From JAOAFX01 sp965649105 (lineage in GTDB: Bacteria; Hydrothermota; Tepidihabitantia; SM23-42; JAOAFX01), in contig CBFGJP010000097.1 in NCBI GenBank assembly GCA_965649105.1, forward strand, positions 1-8,241: a stretch of DNA of 8,241 bases, read 5' to 3'. Shown here piece after piece: positions 1-6,990 of this stretch. The notes below the pieces were generated by a model that saw nothing but the letters and a program-made list of their open reading frames with translations, ran no database searches and had not been told where the DNA came from. A program made the translations under genes and the position numbers. Positions within the stretch are counted from its first letter, which is position 1, and each line of letters starts with the position of its first letter.

Positions 1-1107
1 TCTTCCATTGTGGTAGCCTTCAATTATTCTTTTTGTCAAAACCAAACCCAGACCCCAGCCATATTTTTTTGTTGTATAACCGGGTTTGAATATATCCTTG
101 GCCTGTTTTATTCCACCACCGGTATCGGCTATCTCAATCATTACTCCACCATCAACGGTCTGGGTCTTTATTGAAACGATCCCGGGCTTTGAACCAATTG
201 CATCAAGACCATTCTTTAAAATATTTTCCACCGCCCAATCAAGCAAAATGTCATCAAATCTTATAAAAGGCAATGGTTGATAATTTTCAATAAATTGAAT
301 CTGATTATGGGCACGACGTTTTACATAATTCACTGCCTTTTGGATAATTGGTGTAGGGTCCTTTTCTACCAGGCGGGGAGGCATCCCGATTCGGGAAAAT
401 TTTTCTAATACCTCTTTCATTCGCTGGGCATCTTCAGCGATACCGTCATAGATTTCCCGAGATACATTTTTCTTTAAAGTTTCAAGCCATCCCGAAAGAG
501 AAGAGAGCGGTGTCGCCAACTGGTGGGCAGTCTCTTTGGCAAGTGAATACCATATTTTTTCTTCCTCACTCCTTCGATAAATAAGGTAACCCCAAAAACC
601 TAAAAAAAGGAAAGCCAGCAAAAACGCCGTCATCAGAAACGGTAGTATTTTCAAAGATTTTGTAAATGGTGATAACCCGTAATGGACATACCCCACAAAT
701 GTAGAATCAGTACCACTTTTTATTACGATCGGGATTGGCTTATGTTCACGGTCAAGTCTCTTTGCCACCCTTACCAAATTAGTATCAGAAACATTCTTTG
801 CCGAATAAGGTTTCCCCTGGGCATCGGTGAGGACAACTGGAAAATCGATTTTCTCAATCACCTCACTGAACAATAATGCAAGCAATTCTTCCTCACTTGT
901 CCCGGGACCAGATGCATAACTGGCAAAAATTCTGGATGTAGTCTCGGTCTCTTTCCGAATCTTCTGAATTAGAAAGTTAGAATAAATATAAGTTACCACA
1001 CCGATCAATCCGCTACCGATCAAGAAATATATAACCAGAGTGCGCGATGTAAATCCGCTTGTTGTCGGAAGAACACCTTTTTCTTCTCTACGACGCAACC
1101 ATCTCAT
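1..1107 (-). CDS. Membrane sensor histidine kinase, C-terminus cut by window edge
   Basis: This is a two-component sensor kinase: it autophosphorylates on His and passes phosphate to a response regulator not seen here. The reading frame stays open for 369 codons to the window edge. Order: a basic N-terminus, a membrane helix at about 24-44, an external sensor region of about 108 residues (45-152), a second helix at about 153-176, then the kinase core. The H-box is AHQLATPLSSL with phosphoacceptor H195. The N-box has N295 and N299, the G1 box is DTGGG at 328-332, the F-box is IFKPGYTTK, and the G2 box is GWGLGL at 350-355. Only about 18 residues separate the second helix from H195, so there is no HAMP domain. 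The start is ATG at 1107-1105, overlapping the stop of the upstream GGDEF gene as ATGA, which suggests translational coupling. The SD is weak (GAAG). The signal sensed is unknown. Kinase identity is very secure. Confidence 0.95.
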   Translation of the reverse strand, partial: MRWLRRREEKGVLPTTSGFTSRTLVIYFLIGSGLIGVVTYIYSNFLIQKIRKETETTSRIFASYASGPGTSEEELLALLFSEVIEKIDFPVVLTDAQGKPYSAKNVSDTNLVRVAKRLDREHKPIPIVIKSGTDSTFVGYVHYGLSPFTKSLKILPFLMTAFLLAFLFLGFWGYLIYRRSEEEKIWYSLAKETAHQLATPLSSLSGWLETLKKNVSREIYDGIAEDAQRMKEVLEKFSRIGMPPRLVEKDPTPIIQKAVNYVKRRAHNQIQFIENYQPLPFIRFDDILLDWAVENILKNGLDAIGSKPGIVSIKTQTVDGGVMIEIADTGGGIKQAKDIFKPGYTTKKYGWGLGLVLTKRIIEGYHNGR

Positions 1108-2927
1108 ATTTTCTTCTTTTTTTCAAGATATAACTTCTTATCAGCACTATCGATCAATGTTCCGCAATCTTTACCATCTTTAGGATAAATTGCAATGCCG
1201 CAGGAGAAATTGACATAAAACTTATCTTTCTTTAATCCTTTTATCATTTCCCGGGTCTTTTCAATACGCGCTTTTATTGCCCGGATGCCGGCATTAGGTA
1301 AGATAATTATAAATTCATCACCCCCGTAACGGGTGACATAACCGTCTTTTATAATATCTCTGAATATTTGAGATATTCTCCTCAATAATTGATCACCGGC
1401 AATATGCCCGTATCGATCATTATATTCCTTAAATCGATCAAGGTCGATCATCGCAATCGCAATCCGCCTTTGGGATTTTTCAATCAATTCATTTAGTTTC
1501 TCTCTTAAAAACCGATAATTGTACACACCGGTAAGTTCGTCGGTATAAGAAATTATCAGATTTTTTTCAAAGAGTCTATTATTATCCATTGCCAGGCCAA
1601 GAAAATCACCGAATGCCTCCAATAATCTAATTTTGTCTCTATCGGGTACCCGATTATCAATCGGATCCGAGAGTGATAATATACCCAATATCTCTCCCTG
1701 CCGGGAATAGATGGGGCTTATCAGAATATCTCCGTCTGACCATAGATTGTGAATTCTTTTTCGTTTGGAGGCAATTTTATAAACTTCATAATTCCTTATT
1801 TCAGAAAAGACCTCTTCACTTGGAATATAGTAGGAATTAGAAATTCTGAAACGGTCTTCCATTAAACTTTTTATTAGCTTATATGGTGGATGGACTTTCC
1901 TTGCTTCACGAAACTTTTTTAACGAAATACCAACACTGTGAAAACGCTCAAAAGAATCGGTTTCGTGGTTGTAGATTGAACACAAAATCTTTTTAAACCT
2001 AAGAATCTGCTGGGCACGGCGTAAAACCTCGGTGAAGAAATGTTTTAGTTCATAAGGCGATAATAAAAGTTTTGCAATGTCCTGCAAACCCCTGCTTTCC
2101 TGGAGTGCCTTATTCAATGCCTGGAATAATTCAATCCTTTCCAGGGCTATTGCAGCCTGATGTCCCAGGAATTTCAACCGCATTATGGAATTGGTCGGAT
2201 TGGGTGTCTTATTAAAATCATCTAACAAAAAGAATCCCCTGCCCGAATTTTTTATTGTAAAAGGAACAATAAGCACCACTCCGGGGTTAAGATTATTAAG
2301 TAATATTTTTAAAAATCTATTCTCGGATTTTTCCAGTTTTAAAATCTGTCTACTTTGTGAAATTTGACGATACACGCCAGTTGGTAAAAATTTTATCGAA
2401 AGTTTTTTATTCCTGCCCACGAGTTGGTCTTCAATCAGATAATACAAAAAAACTTTATTCGTATCAAGCAGCCGCTGTGCAGCACTCTCTACAAACCATA
2501 CCACCTTATGCAACTCAAGGGTTGTAATTACATTCAGATTTAATTCATTAATCACCTGAAATTCGGAAATTCTTTCCCGGGCAACATTACTTACTACAAT
2601 AATTTGCCCCATAAGTTTTACAATGCTTTTTAACTTTTCCACCGCAGAACTATTTAAAATCTCATCATTTCCAAAAGCCAGATACAGACGATATTTTAAT
2701 CCGTTTATATCAAATTCTTCCGTAAAGCAATTCAATCGGGAATTCTTAATCTCATCCAGTGCAACCCTATCTTGATATACAACCCGGTTACCTTCCATAA
2801 GCAAACAGCCCCGACTCGCAACATTCATTGCAAGTAGTCTGGAGAATCCCTTTATGTCAATGTCCTGTATTCTAATACTGCTCAACTGCGACAGCAAATT
2901 TTCTACCCTTTGTTCAATGGTCATCAT
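1104..2927 (-). CDS. GAF-GAF-GGDEF diguanylate cyclase
   Basis: A soluble protein of 607 residues predicted to make c-di-GMP from two GTP. The C-terminal GGDEF domain (about 455-607) shows DELTGVYNYR at 463-472, the metal-binding segment IDLDRFKEYND at 494-504, the intact active-site loop GGDEF at 535-539, and the closing ADKKLY motif. The four residues at the inhibitory I-site position (526-529) read IKDG instead of RxxD, so allosteric product inhibition is probably absent. Two GAF-like regions precede it (about 120-265 and 280-450). The first about 115 residues form an unassigned domain. No membrane helix or EAL domain is visible. The start is ATG at 2927-2925, overlapping the upstream stop as ATGATGA, and a second in-frame ATG follows immediately. 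There is no clear SD, so coupling to the upstream gene is likely. The GAF ligands cannot be told from sequence. Confidence 0.95.
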   Translation of the reverse strand: MMTIEQRVENLLSQLSSIRIQDIDIKGFSRLLAMNVASRGCLLMEGNRVVYQDRVALDEIKNSRLNCFTEEFDINGLKYRLYLAFGNDEILNSSAVEKLKSIVKLMGQIIVVSNVARERISEFQVINELNLNVITTLELHKVVWFVESAAQRLLDTNKVFLYYLIEDQLVGRNKKLSIKFLPTGVYRQISQSRQILKLEKSENRFLKILLNNLNPGVVLIVPFTIKNSGRGFFLLDDFNKTPNPTNSIMRLKFLGHQAAIALERIELFQALNKALQESRGLQDIAKLLLSPYELKHFFTEVLRRAQQILRFKKILCSIYNHETDSFERFHSVGISLKKFREARKVHPPYKLIKSLMEDRFRISNSYYIPSEEVFSEIRNYEVYKIASKRKRIHNLWSDGDILISPIYSRQGEILGILSLSDPIDNRVPDRDKIRLLEAFGDFLGLAMDNNRLFEKNLIISYTDELTGVYNYRFLREKLNELIEKSQRRIAIAMIDLDRFKEYNDRYGHIAGDQLLRRISQIFRDIIKDGYVTRYGGDEFIIILPNAGIRAIKARIEKTREMIKGLKKDKFYVNFSCGIAIYPKDGKDCGTLIDSADKKLYLEKKKKI

Positions 2928-3682
2928 TTTTCGATAATTGTTTTTTTGAAAATTCTGGCAATTTCACACAGTTCATCATCGGGACCGTAATAGGCATCAC
3001 ATAGATATAATTTCTTTAAGCCCTTTTCTATGTCATCATCTTTATTATGATAAACGATCCCACCCTGCCAGTTTAATCCTGCTATTCCACTGGCATCTTT
3101 ATCCATTGAGTTCAAAAATAGCCTCGGTTGTTCTGATGTTAAATATTTTAACATCCCCCTGAGCTCCAGTTTATTGAATTTGATGATTGATATTGGATCA
3201 ACACAAGGAATCTGAAAAAAATTTATTAAGGATTCAATCCCACCTTTGACCAAAATATTATAGAACGGGAAATTCTTTTTATCATAGAATGCAACCCTCT
3301 TTTCAGCATTTACAAGATTGGGTAAATTAAGATTTGCCCTGTCATTAAGATCGATAAGCCAACTAAAAGTGGTTTTTTTTAATTCACTTTTGAGCTGATT
3401 AAATTCTCGCGTCAGAACATTTGGTAATTCTTTATAATAAACAACCTGAAAATAATTTGCCCTGAACATTCTAATATAAGGTGCGAAAAATTCCGGTACA
3501 AAAAGTATAACACCACCCAGTTTTCTTATCCCTGCAATGAATGAAAGTTTCTTAAAAAATTCTTTTATATTATCACCCGGTGCAATAAAGAAATTTTCTC
3601 TTCTTCCGATGCCCAATGGTTTGAACGGTCTAAAAAATTTATGTTGCTGGGTTTTTAAATAAAGAGCACGGATTAATTTCAT
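2924..3682 (-). CDS. Hypothetical protein, distantly like glycosyltransferase family 9 N-domain
   Basis: I do not firmly recognise this 252-residue soluble protein. Its first half follows the pattern of the GT9 (ADP-heptose:LPS heptosyltransferase) N-terminal Rossmann fold: GD at 36-37, helix, then GGVILFVPEFFAPYI at 56-70, a strand ending VVYY, then WLIDLND at 108-114 and an AEKRVAFYD segment at 126-134. GT9 enzymes are usually about 330-350 residues, and no convincing C-terminal nucleotide-sugar domain is visible, so it may be inactive or a different fold. There is no signal peptide and no membrane helix. The ATG at 3682-3680 is taken as the start; an in-frame TTG two codons upstream (3688) would add MF. 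Neither has a strong SD. It begins 16 nt after clpX and ends in an ATGA overlap with the GGDEF gene, so it belongs to the operon. The function is open; a link to cell-surface glycans or to the cyclase is only a guess. Confidence 0.8.
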   Translation of the reverse strand: MKLIRALYLKTQQHKFFRPFKPLGIGRRENFFIAPGDNIKEFFKKLSFIAGIRKLGGVILFVPEFFAPYIRMFRANYFQVVYYKELPNVLTREFNQLKSELKKTTFSWLIDLNDRANLNLPNLVNAEKRVAFYDKKNFPFYNILVKGGIESLINFFQIPCVDPISIIKFNKLELRGMLKYLTSEQPRLFLNSMDKDASGIAGLNWQGGIVYHNKDDDIEKGLKKLYLCDAYYGPDDELCEIARIFKKTIIEK

Positions 3683-3698
3683 AAACAATCTTTAAACT

Positions 3699-4916
3699 CT
3701 ATTGAGCATGCCGCTTTGTTGCCTTTACATATTCTGGTGGGGCATTATTTGTTATTACATCCCTGGTAATAACACATTTTTCAATTCCTGTAAGGTTAGG
3801 GAGATTGAACATTATATCAAGCATATGATTTTCAACTATGGAACGCAATGCCCGGGCACCAGTATTGTATTTCATCGCTTGAAGAACAATTTCTTCAATT
3901 GCCTCATCGGTGAATTCAAGTTTTACACCCTCCATCTCAAAATATTTTGCATACTGCTTCAATAGTGCATTCTTTGGTTTGGTAAGTATTTCTATCATTG
4001 CGCTCTTCGCCAACTTGTGGAACGGTGCAATCACCGGAACCCTACCAACGAATTCGGGAATCATACCATATTTAATTAAATCCTCGGGCTCAACCCGGGC
4101 AATGATTTCATCATAACTTAAATCATTTATCTCGGCATCGGTTAAAAATCCTATCTTTGTCTTTTTTAGCCGCCGCATTATTATATCCTCAATGCCTGCA
4201 AATGTCCCGCCAAGAATAAATAAAATCTTTTTTGTATTTATTGGAATATATTCTTGCTCCGGGTGTTTTCTTCCACCATGAGGTGGGCAATGGGCAATAG
4301 TTCCTTCAAGTATTTTTAGTAATGCCTGCTGGACGCCCTCGCCTGAAACATCTCTGGTTATAGAAGGAGAATCACTCTTCCGGGCAATTTTATCGACCTC
4401 ATCAAGATAAACAATACCCACCTCAGCGGCCTTAACATCATGATTAGCCGCCTGTATCAATCTGAGCAGTATGTTTTCCACATCCTCGCCAACATATCCC
4501 GCCTCGGTAAGGGGCGTAGCATCAGAGATTGAAAATGGCACATGGAGCAAACGAGAAAGGGTTTCAGCCAGCAGTGTTTTACCTGTGCCGGTCGGTCCGA
4601 TAAGAAGAATATTGCTCTTCTGCAACTCAATGTCGTCATCAGTTAGCATTGTGCGTTTGTAATGATTGTAAACGGCAACCGAGATTACCTTCTTTGCCCG
4701 TTCCTGTCCGATTATATACTGGTCAAGAAAAGACTTGATATCCTGCGGTTTAGGCAGAACAAAATTCGGATGATTTAATGATTTTTTCTCATCTTCGAGC
4801 AATTCGTTACACAATTTGACACATTCGTCACAGATATAGGCGTGATTACCACGAAATAGTCTTTTCACCGCCGTCCGGGGACGCTGGCAGAATGAACAGA
4901 AAATCTTTGTCATCAT
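3699..4916 (-). CDS. clpX: ATP-dependent Clp protease unfoldase subunit ClpX
   Basis: A hexameric AAA+ unfoldase that recognises tagged proteins, unfolds them and threads them into ClpP in the cytoplasm. At 405 residues it is near family length. The N-terminal zinc domain has C7, C10, C29 and C32. Walker A is GPTGTGKT at 107-114, the pore loop is GYVG at 140-143, Walker B is IVYLDE at 168-173, and the RKH loop is at 216-218. The ClpP-docking loop IGF is at 255-257, the arginine finger is R292 within PEFVGR, and sensor 2 is GARALR at 353-358. All key residues are present, so it should be active and able to dock ClpP. The start overlaps the clpP stop as ATGATGA. AAGGA in the clpP tail lies 4 nt from the first ATG (4916) and 7 nt from the second (4913), so the second may be the true start, losing one Met. 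lon, a frequent downstream neighbour, is absent. Confidence 0.98.
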   Translation of the reverse strand: MMTKIFCSFCQRPRTAVKRLFRGNHAYICDECVKLCNELLEDEKKSLNHPNFVLPKPQDIKSFLDQYIIGQERAKKVISVAVYNHYKRTMLTDDDIELQKSNILLIGPTGTGKTLLAETLSRLLHVPFSISDATPLTEAGYVGEDVENILLRLIQAANHDVKAAEVGIVYLDEVDKIARKSDSPSITRDVSGEGVQQALLKILEGTIAHCPPHGGRKHPEQEYIPINTKKILFILGGTFAGIEDIIMRRLKKTKIGFLTDAEINDLSYDEIIARVEPEDLIKYGMIPEFVGRVPVIAPFHKLAKSAMIEILTKPKNALLKQYAKYFEMEGVKLEFTDEAIEEIVLQAMKYNTGARALRSIVENHMLDIMFNLPNLTGIEKCVITRDVITNNAPPEYVKATKRHAQ

Positions 4917-5500
4917 CCTTTCCTTGTCTCAATCACCTCATCAATAATACCATATTCCTTTGCCTCCGCGGCCGACATAAAATAGTTGCGATCGGTATCT
5001 TTAGCAATTTTTTCCTCTGTTTTTCCGGTATGTTTCGCCATAAGTTTATTTAAAACCTCGCGAATTTTCAACACCTCTCGGGCATGGATTTCAATATCCG
5101 TTGCTTGTCCCTGAAATGCACCTTCGGGTTGATGAATCATAATCCGTGAATGGGGCAATGCATATCTTTTACCTTTGGCACCGCCCGCGAGTAATAATGC
5201 GGCCATACTTGCTGCCATACCAATACATATCGTTGATACTGCGGGCTTAATATATTGCATTGTATCATATATTGCTAACCCAGATGATACAATTCCACCG
5301 GGTGAGTTAATATAAAGATAAATTTCCTTTGCGGAATCCTCAGCCTCAAGGAATAAAAGTTGGGCGATGACCAGATTGGCAACAGTATCGTCAATTGGCG
5401 TGCCAATAAAAACGATCCTTTCCTTTAACAGGCGGGAATAGATATCATATGCCCGCTCTCCCCGACCGGTTTGTTCAATGACGAATGGTACGGTTAGCAT
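4913..5500 (-). CDS. clpP: ATP-dependent Clp protease proteolytic subunit ClpP, triad Asp replaced by Asn
   Basis: The barrel-forming serine peptidase partner of ClpX. From the chosen start it is 195 residues, the usual mature size, beginning MLTVPFVIEQTGRGERAYD. The nucleophile S98 lies in GMAASMAAL and H123 in MIHQPEG. The third triad residue, Asp171 in E. coli mature numbering (ERDRF), aligns with N172 here (DRNYF; codon AAC at 4987-4985). The oxyanion segment INSPGG at 64-69 and the family-typical head-to-tail helix region (QGQATDIEIHAREVL) are intact. The start is ATG at 5500-5498, chosen because an excellent SD (AGAGGAGG, 5514-5507) lies 6 nt upstream; the frame stays open back to 5551 but that extension is not conserved. 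The start lies inside tig (26-bp overlap), and the stop overlaps the clpX start. ClpP identity is certain; whether it is fully active alone is not. Confidence 0.97.
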   Translation of the reverse strand: MLTVPFVIEQTGRGERAYDIYSRLLKERIVFIGTPIDDTVANLVIAQLLFLEAEDSAKEIYLYINSPGGIVSSGLAIYDTMQYIKPAVSTICIGMAASMAALLLAGGAKGKRYALPHSRIMIHQPEGAFQGQATDIEIHAREVLKIREVLNKLMAKHTGKTEEKIAKDTDRNYFMSAAEAKEYGIIDEVIETRKG

Positions 5501-6686
5501 TTTTTGCCTCCTCTGGGGATAAAATTCTGTTCTTTTGGATAACATTGGCATTTTTTAATAAAAATTGAACAACTGTATCACGAATTAGTAGCTTTCTAAA
5601 ATATTCTTTGACTTCATCATTGATTTCATCAATACTAAATCCATTTTTCTGAATAAGATTATTCACTTCTTGTTCATTTACCTGTATATTTTCTTTCTGG
5701 GCAATTTTGTCCAGAATCATATTATACCTTGCCCTCTTTTCTGCAACCGGCATAAATCTTTCCCGAGTACTATCGTTATCCGTAAGATTTGAACTTTTTA
5801 AAATAACCTGATATTCCCTTTCAATCAATGATTTGGGAACTGGGAAATGGAATCGTTCAAGGAGTATCTGGGCTAAATTCTCCTTTACTTCATCATTCAG
5901 TCTTTCTTCTTCCTGCTTCTGGAGCATATCTTTTAAACCCTTCTCCATCTCCTCAAGATTATTATAATTTAACATCTTTGCAAATTCTTCATCTATCTTA
6001 GGCAAAATCTTTTCTTCCACCTTTTTTATTTTTATTCGATAAATCTGTTTATTAATCTGGACATCTTTCTTATCACCCTTTTTTATACCGACAAGGGCGC
6101 GATTCAATTCATCAGGAAAACTTCTATCACCGAGTTTTATAACCACATCGGATTGTTTATCCATAACTTTATTATCCTCAATAATTTCCAAATCCAGAGT
6201 AATAAAATCGTCCACCGCAGCGGGTTTGGTCGTCTCAGCAACATCGGCATAATTTTCTTTAAGACGATTTATTGTCTGTTCATATAGATAATCCAAAGGC
6301 AAAGGCTCTTCTTTAAACAATTCTAACCCTTTATAATCATTTACATCAAATTCTGGTTGTATCTCAAACCGAAGATTGAATTTTATCTCACCCGCATCAT
6401 TAAAACTTACCAATTCGGGGTTTGATACAGGTTTCCAGTTTTTTTCCTGTAATACCTTTCTATAAAGGTCAAGAATGAGATCGTTAATGGCCTCGGCCTT
6501 TAGTGTATCGTAATACCTCGTCCGGATTAAATTCTTTGGTGCCCTACCATTGCGATATCCCTTTATGGCGATCTTGTCTCTTAACTTCTCAATTGAACTA
6601 TCGATAAAAGGCTCAAGTTCCTGGGTACCAAGTTTAAATTCAATCTCTTTTTCCGTCGCGGTTTCACTTACTATCTGATATTCCAA
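5475..6686 (-). CDS. tig: Trigger factor, ribosome-associated chaperone with shortened PPIase domain
   Basis: A chaperone that docks at the ribosomal exit tunnel and shields nascent chains. It is 403 residues, against about 430 in E. coli. The N-terminal ribosome-binding domain (about 1-115) has the signature GYRNGRAP at 43-50. The middle region corresponding to the FKBP-like PPIase domain (about 155-228) is only about 75 residues: after a stretch resembling the family's IPGFEDGIKG segment (FPDELNRALVG, 190-200) it passes almost directly to the closing strand RIKIKKVEEKILP, omitting the FPEEY-type loop. The C-terminal helical chaperone arms (about 229-403) look complete. The start is TTG at 6686-6684, with SD AAGGAGG 4 nt upstream; no in-frame ATG lies near. 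It follows tRNA-Leu by 23 nt and overlaps clpP by 26 bp, its PEEAKNAN tail encoding the clpP SD. Confidence 0.96.
   Translation of the reverse strand: MEYQIVSETATEKEIEFKLGTQELEPFIDSSIEKLRDKIAIKGYRNGRAPKNLIRTRYYDTLKAEAINDLILDLYRKVLQEKNWKPVSNPELVSFNDAGEIKFNLRFEIQPEFDVNDYKGLELFKEEPLPLDYLYEQTINRLKENYADVAETTKPAAVDDFITLDLEIIEDNKVMDKQSDVVIKLGDRSFPDELNRALVGIKKGDKKDVQINKQIYRIKIKKVEEKILPKIDEEFAKMLNYNNLEEMEKGLKDMLQKQEEERLNDEVKENLAQILLERFHFPVPKSLIEREYQVILKSSNLTDNDSTRERFMPVAEKRARYNMILDKIAQKENIQVNEQEVNNLIQKNGFSIDEINDEVKEYFRKLLIRDTVVQFLLKNANVIQKNRILSPEEAKNANRTIRH
5507..5514 (-). promoter_or_regulatory. Ribosome binding site that decides the clpP start
   Basis: On the minus strand AGAGGAGG lies 6 nt before the ATG at 5500. 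It sits inside the end of tig, where it encodes Pro-Glu-Glu. Its strength and spacing argue for the 195-residue ClpP over the longer open frame from 5551. Confidence 0.85.
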
Positions 6687-6690
6687 AAAT

Positions 6691-6697
6691 CCTCCTT
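6691..6697 (-). promoter_or_regulatory. Ribosome binding site of tig
   Basis: AAGGAGG on the minus strand, 4 nt before a TTG start codon. The spacing is short but the match is full. The site lies within the 23-nt stretch between the tRNA-Leu 3' end and the tig start codon, so it would be within about 20 nt of the mRNA 5' end once the tRNA is cut off. Confidence 0.75.
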
Positions 6698-6709
6698 AAT
6701 AATCAATAG

Positions 6710-6792
6710 TGCGAGGAGGGGGAGTTGAACCCCCAACCCTCTGCGGGACTGGATCCTAAATCCAGCGCGTATGCCAATTCCGCCATCCTCGC
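6710..6792 (-). tRNA. tRNA-Leu(UAG)
   Basis: An 83-nt class II tRNA. The acceptor arms GCGAGGA and TCCTCGC pair fully and are followed by discriminator A. The anticodon stem CTGGA/TCCAG encloses loop TTTAGGA, giving anticodon UAG (positions 6758-6756), which reads CUN leucine codons. A long variable arm with a CCC/GGG stem and a GGGGG/CCCCC T-stem with loop TTCAACT are visible. CCA is not encoded (TAT follows). It is the first gene behind the consensus promoter at 6848-6821 and ends 23 nt before the tig start, so tig mRNA is probably released by tRNA 3' processing. Confidence 0.97.
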
Positions 6793-6820
6793 CCGACTCA
6801 AAAAAACCATTCATTACTTA

Positions 6821-6848
6821 ATTATATCCCAAAAAAATATGATGTCAA
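6821..6848 (-). promoter_or_regulatory. Perfect-consensus sigma70-type promoter of the tRNA-Leu-tig-clpPX operon
   Basis: On the minus strand the -35 box TTGACA (6848-6843) and the -10 box TATAAT (6826-6821) both match consensus at all six bases, with a 16-nt spacer that includes a T7 run. The expected transcription start is near 6814, about 22 nt before the tRNA-Leu 5' end, as usual for a tRNA promoter. No other good promoter was noticed before tig. The surrounding gap 6793-6990 holds no credible gene and no evident terminator hairpin. Confidence 0.85.
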
Positions 6849-6990
6849 TATCACGGCAGGTACACTATTATCCTGAATATCTAACGCACTTTATCGCATT
6901 TATAGGCAAATGAAAAATTGAATCTTATTATTAACCGGTCAACAAACCAATAAACACAAGATTTAACAATGAACGAATTACTTTTTCAAA

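Noticed and set aside
682..876. Plus-strand open frame opposite the histidine kinase sensor domain
   Set aside because: The minus-strand kinase frame is continuous and convincing here, and the plus-strand product has no recognisable features.
3702..4116. Plus-strand open frames opposite clpX
   Set aside because: They are antisense shadows of a strongly conserved gene, with no SD and no protein-like composition.
5501..5551. Longer ClpP start at 5551 adding 17 residues
   Set aside because: The extra residues are unlike ClpP leaders, lie in the tig overlap, and the strong SD with conserved N-terminus points to the ATG at 5500.
6725..6913. Plus-strand open frame across tRNA-Leu and the operon promoter
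   Set aside because: It covers a clear tRNA and a consensus promoter, and its translation resembles no protein family.
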